A DNA stretch of 64,000 nt, taken from JAIBJN01 sp963842305. GTDB lineage: Bacteria; Actinomycetota; Thermoleophilia; Gaiellales; Gaiellaceae. Shown here one piece after another: positions 57,092 to 64,000 of this stretch. The stretch is taken from the NCBI GenBank assembly GCA_963842305.1, contig CAWJFW010000001.1:1-64000 (forward strand), read 5' to 3'. The notes under the pieces were generated by a model, which had not been told where the DNA came from, did no database searches, and saw only the letters and a program-made list of their open reading frames with translations. Made by a program: the position numbers and the translations under genes. Every line of letters starts with the position of its first letter. Positions within the stretch are counted from its first letter, which is position 1.

Positions 57092-58047
57092 GGCCGCATG
57101 GCTCGAGCGCGCGCTCGAGCTGGCTGAGCGAGGGCGTGGAACGACCGCGCCGAACCCTGTCGTGGGAGCCGTGCTCGTACGGGACGGCGAGATCGTCGGG
57201 GAGGGCTGGCACGAGCGGGCGGGCGGCCCGCACGCCGAGATCGTCGCGCTGCAGGCGGCAGGCGCGCGCGCGCGCGGCGCGACGCTCTTCGTCACGCTCG
57301 AGCCCTGCGCCCACCACGGCCGCACGCCGCCCTGCGCGGACGCGCTCGTCGAGGCGGGTGTGAGCCGGGTCGTCGCGGCCGTCGGTGACCCCAATCCCGA
57401 GACCGACGGCGCGGGCTTCGAGCGCCTCCGCGCCGCCGGGATCGAGGTGGACCTTCCGGGCGGGGAGCTCGAATGGCGGGCGCGGGCGCAGAATGAGGGC
57501 TTCCGCGTCTGGGTGGCGGAAGGACGTCCGTTCGTCGTCTACAAGGCCGCGGTCACGCTCGACGGCCGCGTCACGGTGCCCGGAGCGCGCTGGGTGACCG
57601 GCGAGGAGAGCCGGCGGCGTGTGCACGAGCTGCGCGCGCAGGTGGACGCGGTCGCGGTGGGAATGGGCACGGTGCGTGCCGACGAGCCCCACCTGACCGC
57701 ACGCGACGTCGGCGCCGAGCGACAGCCGCGGCGACTCGCATTCGGCAGCGGGCCGCTGCCGGAGGGCTCCGAGCTCGAGCTCCTCGGCGGCCCGCTCGGG
57801 CAGGAGCTGGAACGGCTTGCGCGGGAGGGCGTGCAGTCGCTCCTCCTCGAAGGGGGCCCGACGCTTGCGACCGCGTTCGTCGCGGACGGTCTCGTGGACA
57901 AGGTCATGCTCTTCGTCGCCCCGACGCTTGCCGGAGCGGGTCCGCAGTGGCTCGGGGGCTTGCGCGGAGCCCCGGACGCTCGTGCGCCCGACCGTCGAGC
58001 AGATCGGCGCCGACGTCCTCGTCACCGCCTACTTGCGCGAGCCCTAA
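57084..58047 (+). CDS. ribD: Bifunctional riboflavin deaminase/reductase, one frame break
   Basis: Second and third steps of riboflavin synthesis. Deaminase domain: NPVVGAVLVRDGEIVGEGWH, PHAEIVAL and the zinc motif EPCAHHGRTPPCADAL. Reductase domain: VVYKAAVTLDGRVTVPGARW, TVRADEPHLTARD, LLLEGGPTLATAFVADGLVD. An extra G in the GGGGG run at 57954-57958 shifts the frame. Correcting it gives AEPRTLVRPTVEQIGADVLV and a TAA at 58045-58047. Corrected length about 320 residues. The foldback element starts immediately after the stop. Confidence 0.9.
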
Positions 58048-58209
58048 GAGCTCCCAACAGGATGAGCGGCTGCCGCCTGACCGCGCTGCGCGGCCCGAGG
58101 CGGCGTCCTCGGTCGCGCCTGTACCGCCGCGGGTACAGGCGCTCCCTGCGTCCTGGCCTCGGACCACCCAGCGCACTCAGTCAGCGGGCCATCACCCTGT
58201 TGAGAACTC
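58048..58209. repeat. 162-bp foldback element, copy 2, inside the rib operon
   Basis: Exactly the length of the element at 19639 and colinear with it. CGGCGTCCTCGGTCG is at offset 53 (58101-58115; offset 55 in copy 1), and CTCCCTGCGTCCT at offset 94 (58142-58154; 95 in copy 1). Ends are imperfect inverted repeats (GAGCTCCCAACAGGATGA against GAGTTCTCAACAGGGTGA). The apex is a perfect 11-bp hairpin, GCGCCTGTACC/GGTACAGGCGC, at 58115-58142. I see no target duplication, so this copy is probably older. It fills the whole gap between ribD and the ribE promoter and shows no FMN-riboswitch consensus. Confidence 0.7.
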
Positions 58210-58213
58210 TGAC

Positions 58214-58219
58214 TATCCT
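58214..58219 (+). promoter_or_regulatory. -10 box TATCCT of ribE
   Basis: TATCCT ends 6 nt before ATG 58226 and lies just outside the foldback element, so ribE may have its own leaderless promoter. Confidence 0.4.
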
Positions 58220-58225
58220 CGGCTC

Positions 58226-58822
58226 ATGTTCACGGGGATCGTCCGCGAGCTCGGCACCGTCGAGACGGTGCTCGAGGACGGCGGCGCGGTGCGCCTCGTC
58301 GTCCGAGCGCCACAAACGGCGGAGGGCACGGCCGCCGGCGACTCCGTGAGCGTCAACGGCGTCTGTCTCACCGCGGTCGGCTCGGCGGACGGTGCGCTCG
58401 ATTTCGACGTCGTTCCGGAGACGCTCCGCCGCAGCTCACTCGGGCGCCTGACACCCGGCGCGGCCGTCAACGTCGAGCCTGCGCTGCGGGCCGGAGACCC
58501 GCTCGGCGGCCACATCGTCCAAGGGCACGTCGACGCGGTGGGGCGGGTCGTGCGGGCAGACGAGGAGGGTGTCGAGATCGCCGCCTCGCCCGAGATCCTC
58601 CGCTACTGCGTCGAGAAGGGGTCGATCACGGTCGAGGGCGTGAGCCTCACGATTGCGAGCCTCGGCGACGAGGGCTTCGGTGTCGCGCTCATTCCGCACA
58701 CGCGCGCGGTGACCACGCTCGGCGACCTCGCGGAGGGCGACGAGGTGAATCTCGAGGTGGACGTGATCGCCAAGCATGTCGAACGGCTTGTCCAGCCTGG
58801 ATACGATCCCAGGGAGTCATGA
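58226..58822 (+). CDS. ribE: Riboflavin synthase, alpha subunit
   Basis: Dismutates two lumazines to riboflavin. 198 residues, two lumazine-binding barrels. It starts MFTGIVRELGTVETVLEDGG as usual. First barrel: DSVSVNGVCLTAVG, VVPETLRRSSLG, NVEPAL. Second: GHIVQGHVDAVGRVV, YCVEKGSITVEGVSLTIAS, LIPHTRAVTTLGDLAEGDEV, NLEVDVIAKHVERL. ATG 58226 is clear. The stop overlaps ribBA by four bases. Confidence 0.95.
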   Translation: MFTGIVRELGTVETVLEDGGAVRLVVRAPQTAEGTAAGDSVSVNGVCLTAVGSADGALDFDVVPETLRRSSLGRLTPGAAVNVEPALRAGDPLGGHIVQGHVDAVGRVVRADEEGVEIAASPEILRYCVEKGSITVEGVSLTIASLGDEGFGVALIPHTRAVTTLGDLAEGDEVNLEVDVIAKHVERLVQPGYDPRES

Positions 58823-60078
58823 GCGTGCAGCTGGAGACGACGATGCCCTTCGCCACGATCGACGAGGCGATCGAGGACATCCGCCAGGGGAAGCTCGTGG
58901 TCGTCGTCGACGCGGCCGACCGCGAGAACGAAGGCGACCTCACGATCGCGGCGCAGTTCGCCACGCCGGAGGCGATCAACTTCATGGCCACCCACGGCCG
59001 GGGGCTCATCTGTCTCTGTCTGACCGAGGAGCGCTGCGACGAGCTCGACCTCAAACCGATGACGTACAACAACGAGGCGCCCAACGAGACCGCGTTCACG
59101 ATCGCGATCGAGGCGCGCGAGGGCGTGACGACCGGGATCTCGGCCGCCGACCGCGCGCACACCATCCAGGTCGCGATCGATCCGACGAAGGGCCCTGGCG
59201 AACTCGTCCAGCCCGGCCACGTGTTCCCGCTTCGCGCCAGCCCCGGCGGCGTTCTTCAGCGGGCCGGCCAGACCGAAGCAGCCGTCGATCTCGCGCGTCT
59301 CGCCGGGCTCAACCCCGCCGGGGTCGTTTGCGAGATCATGAACGAGGACGGAACGATGGCCCGGGTGCCAGACCTGGTTCCGTACTGCGCCGCGCACGGG
59401 ATCAAGATGATCACGGTCGAGGATCTGATCGAGTATCGGCGCCGGACCGAGAAGCTGGTCGAGCGGGTCACCTCGGTGCGGCTCCCGACGGTCCACGGCG
59501 AGTTCACTGCGGTCGCGTTCCGCGAGATCCTGAGCGGCAAGAACCACGTCGCGCTGGTGAAGGGGGACGTCGACGGCGAGGAGGACGTGCTCGTCCGCGT
59601 CCACTCGGAGTGTCTCACCGGCGACGTCTTCCATTCCCTCCGCTGCGACTGCGGCGAGCAGCTCGAGCTCGCGCTCCGACGGATCTCCGGCGAGGAGCGG
59701 GGCGTGCTCCTCTACATGTCGCAGGAAGGCCGAGGCATCGGCCTCCTGGCGAAGCTTCGCGCGTACGAGCTCCAGGAGAACGGCTTCGACACCGTCGAGG
59801 CGAACGTCGAGCTCGGCTTCCCGCCCGACGCGCGCGAGTACGGCATCGGCTCGCAGATCCTCTCCGACCTCGGGCTCTCCACGATCCGCATCCTCACGAA
59901 CAACCCGCGCAAGATCACGGGCATCGAGGGCTTCGGCCTGAAAGTGGTCGAGCAGGTGCCGATCGAGGTGCCGCCCAACATGGAGAACCGCCAGTACCTG
60001 GAGACGAAGCGGGACAAGCTCGGCCACCGGCTCCACCACCAGGAGCAGCGGTTCGACACGTCCGGAGACGAGCAGTGA
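58819..60078 (+). CDS. ribBA: Bifunctional DHBP synthase / GTP cyclohydrolase II
   Basis: Makes both riboflavin precursors. 419 residues. The DHBP synthase half (about 1-210) has VVVDAADRENEGDLTIAAQF, GLICLCLTEERCDEL, RAHTIQVAIDP and GHVFPLRASPGGVLQRAGQT. The GTP cyclohydrolase II half (from about 215) has the zinc cysteines in HSECLTGDVFHSLRCDCG, YMSQEGRGIGLLAKLRAYEL, DAREYGIGSQILSDLG and LTNNPRKITGIEGFGL. All key residues of both halves are present. It overlaps ribH by four bases. Confidence 0.95.
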   Translation: MSVQLETTMPFATIDEAIEDIRQGKLVVVVDAADRENEGDLTIAAQFATPEAINFMATHGRGLICLCLTEERCDELDLKPMTYNNEAPNETAFTIAIEAREGVTTGISAADRAHTIQVAIDPTKGPGELVQPGHVFPLRASPGGVLQRAGQTEAAVDLARLAGLNPAGVVCEIMNEDGTMARVPDLVPYCAAHGIKMITVEDLIEYRRRTEKLVERVTSVRLPTVHGEFTAVAFREILSGKNHVALVKGDVDGEEDVLVRVHSECLTGDVFHSLRCDCGEQLELALRRISGEERGVLLYMSQEGRGIGLLAKLRAYELQENGFDTVEANVELGFPPDAREYGIGSQILSDLGLSTIRILTNNPRKITGIEGFGLKVVEQVPIEVPPNMENRQYLETKRDKLGHRLHHQEQRFDTSGDEQ

Positions 60079-60614
60079 GCGACGGCCTCAGCAGCCCTGA
60101 CCATGCGATCGGGAGCCTGCGGCTCCCCGAGGGCGTCGCTGTGATCGAAGGCTCGGCGAACGGTGCCCGCCGCGCGGTCGGCATCGTCGTCGGCCGCTTC
60201 AACGGCGAGATCACGTCCAAGCTGCTCGACGGCGCGATCGCGGCTCTCGAGGAGGCCGGAGTCGAGCGCGACCGCATCGAGATCGTCCCGGTCCCCGGCG
60301 CCTTCGAGCTGCCGCTCGGTGCGATGGCGCTCGCACGGACGCGCCAGTACTCCTGCGTCGTCGCGATCGGCTGCGTCATCCGCGGACAGACGCCGCATTT
60401 CGACTTCGTCGCAGGTGAGGCGGCGAGCGGGCTTCAGCTCGTGGCGCTCGAGACCGGGATCCCGGTCGCCTTCGGCGTGCTGACGTGCGACAACCGGGAG
60501 CAGGCCGAGGCGCGGGCCGGTGGCGCCTACGGGAACAAGGGCACCGAGGCGGCCCGCTCGGCGCTCGAGATGGCCGACGTGTTCGGCCTTCTGCGAGCGC
60601 GGGTCGAGCAATAG
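60075..60614 (+). CDS. ribH: 6,7-dimethyl-8-ribityllumazine synthase
   Basis: Penultimate step of riboflavin synthesis. 179 residues with a 20-residue N-terminal extension. Signatures: VGIVVGRFNGEITSKLLDGA, EIVPVPGAFELPLGAMALA, AIGCVIRGQTPHFDFVAGEA (catalytic His), PVAFGVLTCDNREQAEARAG, and GNKGTEAARSALEMADVF. GTG 60075 overlaps the ribBA stop (GTGA). Last gene of the rib cluster. Confidence 0.94.
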   Translation: MSDGLSSPDHAIGSLRLPEGVAVIEGSANGARRAVGIVVGRFNGEITSKLLDGAIAALEEAGVERDRIEIVPVPGAFELPLGAMALARTRQYSCVVAIGCVIRGQTPHFDFVAGEAASGLQLVALETGIPVAFGVLTCDNREQAEARAGGAYGNKGTEAARSALEMADVFGLLRARVEQ

Positions 60615-60642
60615 CGCGAACAGTCGGGCCGTGGGCGGCAGC

Positions 60643-60648
60643 TATACT
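60643..60648 (+). promoter_or_regulatory. -10 box TATACT of rpmB
   Basis: TATACT ends 9 nt before ATG 60658; nothing matching a ribosome site lies between. Confidence 0.45.
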
Positions 60649-60657
60649 CCCCCGCCG

Positions 60658-60849
60658 ATGTCCAAGGTCTGCGCAGTCTGTGGGAAGGGCCCTTCTTTCG
60701 GCCACAGCCGAAGCCATTCGATGGTGGCCACGAAGCGCCGCTTCAACCCCAACCTCCAGCGGGTTCGCATCCTCGTGAATGGAACGGCCCGCAGGGCTTA
60801 CGTCTGCGCCCGGTGTCTGAAGTCGGGCCGCGTCCAGAAGGCCGTCTAG
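60658..60849 (+). CDS. rpmB: Ribosomal protein L28, zinc type
   Basis: A 63-residue 50S protein. It keeps two CxxC pairs (CAVCGK near the start, CARCLK near the end), so it is the zinc-binding C+ form rather than a Zur-induced C- paralogue. Body: GPSFGHSRSHSMVATKRRFN, NLQRVRILVNGTARRAYVC. The downstream fakA frame begins within its last 37 bases. Confidence 0.94.
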   Translation: MSKVCAVCGKGPSFGHSRSHSMVATKRRFNPNLQRVRILVNGTARRAYVCARCLKSGRVQKAV

Positions 60850-62378
60850 CGACGGCACGCGCGGCGCTGGCCGCGCTCGAGGCGAGCCGCGCACGGATCG
60901 ACGACCTGAACGTCTACCCGGTTCCCGACGGGGACACGGGCACGAACATGACCCTGACCGTCCGCGCGGTCGTGGACGCCCTCGAGCGCGACCCCGAGGC
61001 CGACATCGGCCGGGCAAGCCTCATGGGTGCCCGAGGGAACTCGGGAGTGATCCTGTCGCAGCTCGTGGCGGGAGCCCTCCGAGAGCTGTCGGCCGACGGG
61101 TCGATCGACTCCGCGACTGTCGCCCGCATGCTGCGCGGGGCGTGCGACGCAGGCTACGCGGCCGTGCGGAATCCCCAGGAGGGGACGATCCTCACGGTGT
61201 CTCGCGCGCTCGCGGAGCGGGCAGAGGAGGTCGCTCCGGGCGCAGCGGTTGAGGATCTGCTGACCGAGGTGCTCGCCGCCGGCGAGGTCGCCCTCGCGCG
61301 GACGACGGAGCAGCTCGAGGTACTCAGGCAGGCGGGCGTCGTCGACGCTGGAGCCGCGGGCCTGGTCGAGATCGTCCGCGGCGTGACCTCGTGCGTGCGC
61401 GGCGAGGAGCTCCCCGAGCCGGCTCCGCTGCTCGAGCCGATCCCGCTCGAGGCGGTGCACCAGGAGCTGTCGAAGTTCCGCTACTGCACCTCGTTCTTCG
61501 TCGAAGGCGACCGCGTCGATCCGAAGGAGCTCGAGCCGGAGCTCTTGAAGCTCGGGGACTCGCTCCTCGTCGTCGGCGGCCGCGGGGCAGTGAAGGTGCA
61601 TGTCCACACGGACGAGCCCGGGGCGGCGCTCGCGCTGGCCACCGCTGTCGGCGTGATCGAGGAGGTCGACATCAAGAACATGCACATGCAGACGTTCGAG
61701 CGCGAGGAGCGGATCCTTGCGGCGGAGCCGACAGTGTGCGGCGTGGTCTCGGTCTGCGCCGGTGACGGCAACCGGAGGCTCTTCGAGAGCCTCGGCGCAG
61801 CCTGCGTGGAGGGTGGTCAGTCGATGAATCCGTCCACCGCGGACATCGTCGGCGCGATCGAGGCGCTGGCGGCCGCCGAGGCGATCGTCCTCCCGAACAA
61901 CAAGAACGTGATCCTCGCCGCGGAGCAAGCGGTGGTGGCGACGTCCAGGCCGACGCGGGTCGTCGCGACGCGCTCCGTGCAGGCGGGCCTGGGGGCGATG
62001 GTCGCCTTCGACTCGAGCCTGTCGGCGGACGAGAACGTTGCCGGAATGGAGGAGGCCGCGGCCGGCGTCCGCACGGGGGCGGTGACGCGGGCCTCGCGCG
62101 ACGCCGTCGTGGGAGAGCTCGCCGTCCAGGAAGGGCAGTTCCTCGGCCTGCTCGACGGAGAGCCGGTCACTGTGGGCCCGGTACTGCAGCCCGTGGCGCG
62201 CGAAGTGCTCGAGCAGCTGCTGGAGGACGACGCCGACGTCCTCACGATCCTCGCCGGTGAACGCGCGGAAGGGCTGGACGACCTCGTCGCGTTCATCCGC
62301 GAGCAGCACCCGGAGCTCGAAGTCGAGGTACACGACGGCGGCCAGCCGCACTACCCGCTCCTGTTCGGCGCGGAGTAA
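60813..62378 (+). CDS. fakA: Fatty-acid kinase catalytic subunit (DAK-phosphatase/DhaL type)
   Basis: Phosphorylates fatty acids bound to a DegV/FakB partner. 521 residues from GTG 60813. The N-terminal DhaL-like domain holds the metal-binding DDLNVYPVPDGDTGTNMTL and GARGNSGVILSQLVAGALRE. The C-terminal domain includes FRYCTSFFVEGDRVDPKELE, VKVHVHTDEPGAALALA and VLPNNKNVILAAEQAVVATS. The start overlaps rpmB by 37 bases; this is long, and an indel near 60850 or a later start is possible. A DegV gene lies downstream. Confidence 0.85.
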   Translation: MSEVGPRPEGRLATARAALAALEASRARIDDLNVYPVPDGDTGTNMTLTVRAVVDALERDPEADIGRASLMGARGNSGVILSQLVAGALRELSADGSIDSATVARMLRGACDAGYAAVRNPQEGTILTVSRALAERAEEVAPGAAVEDLLTEVLAAGEVALARTTEQLEVLRQAGVVDAGAAGLVEIVRGVTSCVRGEELPEPAPLLEPIPLEAVHQELSKFRYCTSFFVEGDRVDPKELEPELLKLGDSLLVVGGRGAVKVHVHTDEPGAALALATAVGVIEEVDIKNMHMQTFEREERILAAEPTVCGVVSVCAGDGNRRLFESLGAACVEGGQSMNPSTADIVGAIEALAAAEAIVLPNNKNVILAAEQAVVATSRPTRVVATRSVQAGLGAMVAFDSSLSADENVAGMEEAAAGVRTGAVTRASRDAVVGELAVQEGQFLGLLDGEPVTVGPVLQPVAREVLEQLLEDDADVLTILAGERAEGLDDLVAFIREQHPELEVEVHDGGQPHYPLLFGAE

Positions 62379-62380
62379 GA

Positions 62381-62436
62381 AACTCGAATCAGAACGAAGC
62401 CTTGTGCCGGAGCGAAGCCTCATTCAGCTTCGAGTT
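62381..62436. repeat. 56-bp short form of the foldback element
   Basis: Left arm AACTCGAATCAGAACGAAGC and right arm (other strand) AACTCGAAGCTGAATGAGGC match at 16 of 20 positions, with 16 nt between. The left arm continues with TGTGCCG, as in the left end of the element at 19639 (AACTCG..TCA.AA.GAAGC..TGTGCCG). It looks like an internally deleted relative. It begins two bases after the fakA stop and could serve as a terminator hairpin. No target duplication seen. Confidence 0.6.
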
Positions 62437-62446
62437 CCGAGGCCGT

Positions 62447-62452
62447 TATCCT
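62447..62452 (+). promoter_or_regulatory. -10 box TATCCT of the response regulator gene
   Basis: TATCCT ends 8 nt before GTG 62461. Confidence 0.4.
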
Positions 62453-62460
62453 GAACCTCC

Positions 62461-62853
62461 GTGGCGGACGATCCGATCACCGTCGTCCTCGTGGAGGACA
62501 ACGACGTCTTCCGTGAGTCTCTCGAGCTCCTGCTCGGAACCGTGCCGGACCTGCGGGTCGTCGCCGCCGTGCCCGACGGTCGCAGGGCCCTGGAGGTGTG
62601 CGCTCAGTTCAAGCCCGACGTCGTCCTCATGGACTACCGCCTGCCGGAGCTCGACGGAGTCGAGACGACCGCCGCGATCAGGAAGGCGTGTCCGACGTCG
62701 GCGGTCGTGGTCCTCACAGCCACCGCGGAGACCGAGGAGATCGACGCGCTCTACACCGCGGGCGCGGTCGCCTGCCTCACGAAGGATCGGGAGCTGGACG
62801 ACATCGTCGGCGCCGTGAGGGACGCCGCGGAGCGCGGTGCAGCTTTCCGCTGA
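62461..62853 (+). CDS. Single-domain response regulator
   Basis: A 130-residue receiver domain without an output domain. Acidic pair: VVLVEDNDVF; phospho-acceptor Asp in PDVVLMDYRLPELDG; Thr in VVVLTATA; Lys in ACLTKDRELDD. All phosphorylation residues are intact. It overlaps the DegV gene start by 17 bases and lies between fakA and degV, so it may couple a phosphorelay to fatty-acid kinase activity (inference). No histidine kinase is in the window. Confidence 0.85.
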   Translation: MADDPITVVLVEDNDVFRESLELLLGTVPDLRVVAAVPDGRRALEVCAQFKPDVVLMDYRLPELDGVETTAAIRKACPTSAVVVLTATAETEEIDALYTAGAVACLTKDRELDDIVGAVRDAAERGAAFR

Positions 62854-63703
62854 GAACACCGCGATCGTCCTCGACTCGACGGCAGACTGCCCGGATCCCC
62901 GGAGCCGTCACGTCAACTGGCGCATGGTTCCGCTCTACGTCCGCTTCGGCGACGAGACGTTCCGTGAGTACGTCGACATCGAGCCCGAGGAGTTCTACCG
63001 CCGCCTGAGGGAGGCATCCGACCCGCCGAGCAGCTCCCAGCCGACTCCCGCCGACTTCGCCGCGGTCTACGAGGAGCTCGCGGGCTACGAAAAGGTGCTT
63101 GCAGTGCTGCTCTCCGCGCGGCTCTCGGGCACGTTCGAGAGCGCGCGGCTGGGCGCCGAGTCGAGTGGCGACGGGCGGGTGACGCTCGTGGACTCGGGCG
63201 TGATCTGCGGCGGTGCGGTCATCCTCGCCGACGCGCTGCAGCGGCGGCTCGACCGAGGAGCCACGGAGGAGGAGCTCCTGGGCGTCGTCGAGCGTTTCAA
63301 GCAGACCCGGGGCCTGCTCTTCACGGTCGAGACTCTCGAGTACCTGATTCGCGGCGGGCGCGTCGGAAAGGCTTCGGGGCTGGCGGGGCAGCTCCTGAGC
63401 GTGAAGCCGATCCTCCACTTCGACGACGGTGAGGTCGCGCCGCTCAAGCGCGTCCGCGGCCGGGCGAAGGCGCTTGCCGAGTTCGAGGAGATGTTCCTGG
63501 CGGACACGGAGGACTCGCCGGATCTCCACGTGGGGGTCGGCCACGCCGACGCCCCGGAGGACGCCGCCAAGCTCGTGGAGCGGATCAGGGCCGCACGCCC
63601 ACAGGCGTCGCTCGACATCGTCACGACCCTCGGTCCGGTCATCGGCACGCACGGGGGTCCGGGCACCCTCGGGCTCTTCTGGTTCCAGGACGAGCCGGTC
63701 TGA
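62837..63703 (+). CDS. DegV-family fatty-acid-binding protein (FakB type)
   Basis: Binds a fatty acid and presents it to FakA. 288 residues. Signature regions: AIVLDSTADCPDP, MVPLYVRFGDETFREYVDI, PPSSSQPTPADFAAVYEEL, LSARLSGTFESARLGAES, LEYLIRGGRVGKASGLAGQL, LSVKPILHFDDGEVAPLKRV and the end GPVIGTHGGPGTLGLFW. The Ser and His contacts of the fatty-acid carboxylate (SxT and THxGPG) are present. GTG 62837 overlaps the response regulator. Confidence 0.9.
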   Translation: MQLSAENTAIVLDSTADCPDPRSRHVNWRMVPLYVRFGDETFREYVDIEPEEFYRRLREASDPPSSSQPTPADFAAVYEELAGYEKVLAVLLSARLSGTFESARLGAESSGDGRVTLVDSGVICGGAVILADALQRRLDRGATEEELLGVVERFKQTRGLLFTVETLEYLIRGGRVGKASGLAGQLLSVKPILHFDDGEVAPLKRVRGRAKALAEFEEMFLADTEDSPDLHVGVGHADAPEDAAKLVERIRAARPQASLDIVTTLGPVIGTHGGPGTLGLFWFQDEPV

Positions 63704-63768
63704 CCTGGAAGGGGCCGCCGCATCCGCGATGGCCTCGGCCGGGCCGGGCGGCGGTATCGTAGGCGACC

Positions 63769-64000
63769 GTGGAGCACGTATCCCACTGGGACGAGGTCGA
63801 CGGGATCTACCGGGACGTCGGGCACCTCGGCGCCACGTGGCGCAACCTGGGCCGTGCGGTGGGCACGGAGGGCGTCGGCGTGAGCCGGATCGACGTGGAG
63901 CCGGGCCGCTGGTCGACGCCCGCCCACGTCGAGGGGGCCTCCGAGGAGATCTTCTACGTCCTCGAAGGCTCCGGCCTCTCCTGGCAGGATGGAGCCGTCC
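63769..64000 (+). CDS. Cupin-domain protein, cut by right edge
   Basis: 77 codons are seen before the window ends. GTG 63769 starts EHVSHWDEVDGIYRDVGHLG. The cupin core begins RIDVEPGRWSTPAHVEGASE and EIFYVLEGSGLSWQDGA, with metal-ligand His and Glu of cupin motif 1 (the usual G-x5-HxH is here PAHVEG). TATCGT at 63755-63760 ends 8 nt upstream of the start. Function cannot be told. Confidence 0.75.
   Translation, partial: MEHVSHWDEVDGIYRDVGHLGATWRNLGRAVGTEGVGVSRIDVEPGRWSTPAHVEGASEEIFYVLEGSGLSWQDGAV

Noticed and set aside
58048..58225. FMN riboswitch in front of ribE
   Set aside because: None of the conserved RFN element sequences is present; the region is instead the second copy of the foldback repeat.

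Overview
ORGANISM. The window is high-GC bacterial DNA with many GTG starts. It carries a Cys-containing (zinc-type) L28, class II DAHP synthase, DUF3352 and DUF4236 proteins and a scpAB-rluB-aro-cmk-der backbone. This points to Actinobacteriota, most likely class Thermoleophilia; the class is an inference from gene content. Many genes have no clear Shine-Dalgarno but a TANNNT box 6-9 nt before the start codon, which suggests widespread leaderless transcription. READ QUALITY. About 29 single-base frame breaks interrupt otherwise well-conserved genes, including scpA, rluB, aroA and ribD. I read them as assembly or sequencing indels, not pseudogenes, and annotate across them. LAYOUT. (1) 1-8.4 kb: a defence-type island with a STAND NTPase cut by the left edge, a dGTPase, a small DUF2188 protein, and on the minus strand an EVE-McrB-like AAA+ motor overlapping its DUF2357/PD-(D/E)XK nuclease partner (McrBC-like). 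(2) 8.4-17.9 kb: envelope and accessory genes: a three-helix membrane protein with a small beta-sandwich partner, two copies of a DUF4236 + TPR + Excalibur gene set around an HTH regulator and a voltage-gated K+ channel, and a TPR-TM-PASTA-CARDB protein. (3) 18-31.4 kb: metabolic singletons: SnoaL-like, secreted cyclase, FAD reductase, animal-type haem peroxidase, UvrD-like helicase, tandem ACT protein, PAS-GGDEF-EAL protein, aminotransferase, SGNH hydrolase, a divergent Lrp/EamA pair and small membrane proteins. (4) 31.4-64 kb: core genome: dnaE, lgt, scpAB, rluB, trpS, aromatic pathway genes (DAHP synthase, tyrA, aroA), cmk, plsC, der, gpsA, metK, a DtxR regulator, priA, def, fmt, rsmB, rpe, the riboflavin genes ribD-ribE-ribBA-ribH, rpmB, fakA, a single-domain response regulator, degV and a cupin cut by the right edge. 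HOW IT FITS TOGETHER. The core half is densely packed with overlapping starts and stops and couples replication (dnaE, priA), chromosome segregation (scpAB), translation (der, def, fmt, rsmB, rpmB, trpS) and riboflavin, aromatic and phospholipid synthesis. The most distinctive non-coding signal is a family of foldback repeats. Two copies are exactly 162 bp (19639-19800 and 58048-58209) and share colinear core blocks; a 56-bp short form lies at 62381-62436. The first copy is flanked by a perfect 5-bp direct repeat, as expected for a transposed MITE-like element. I found no rRNA or tRNA gene, no CRISPR array, no intact transposase and no replication origin.
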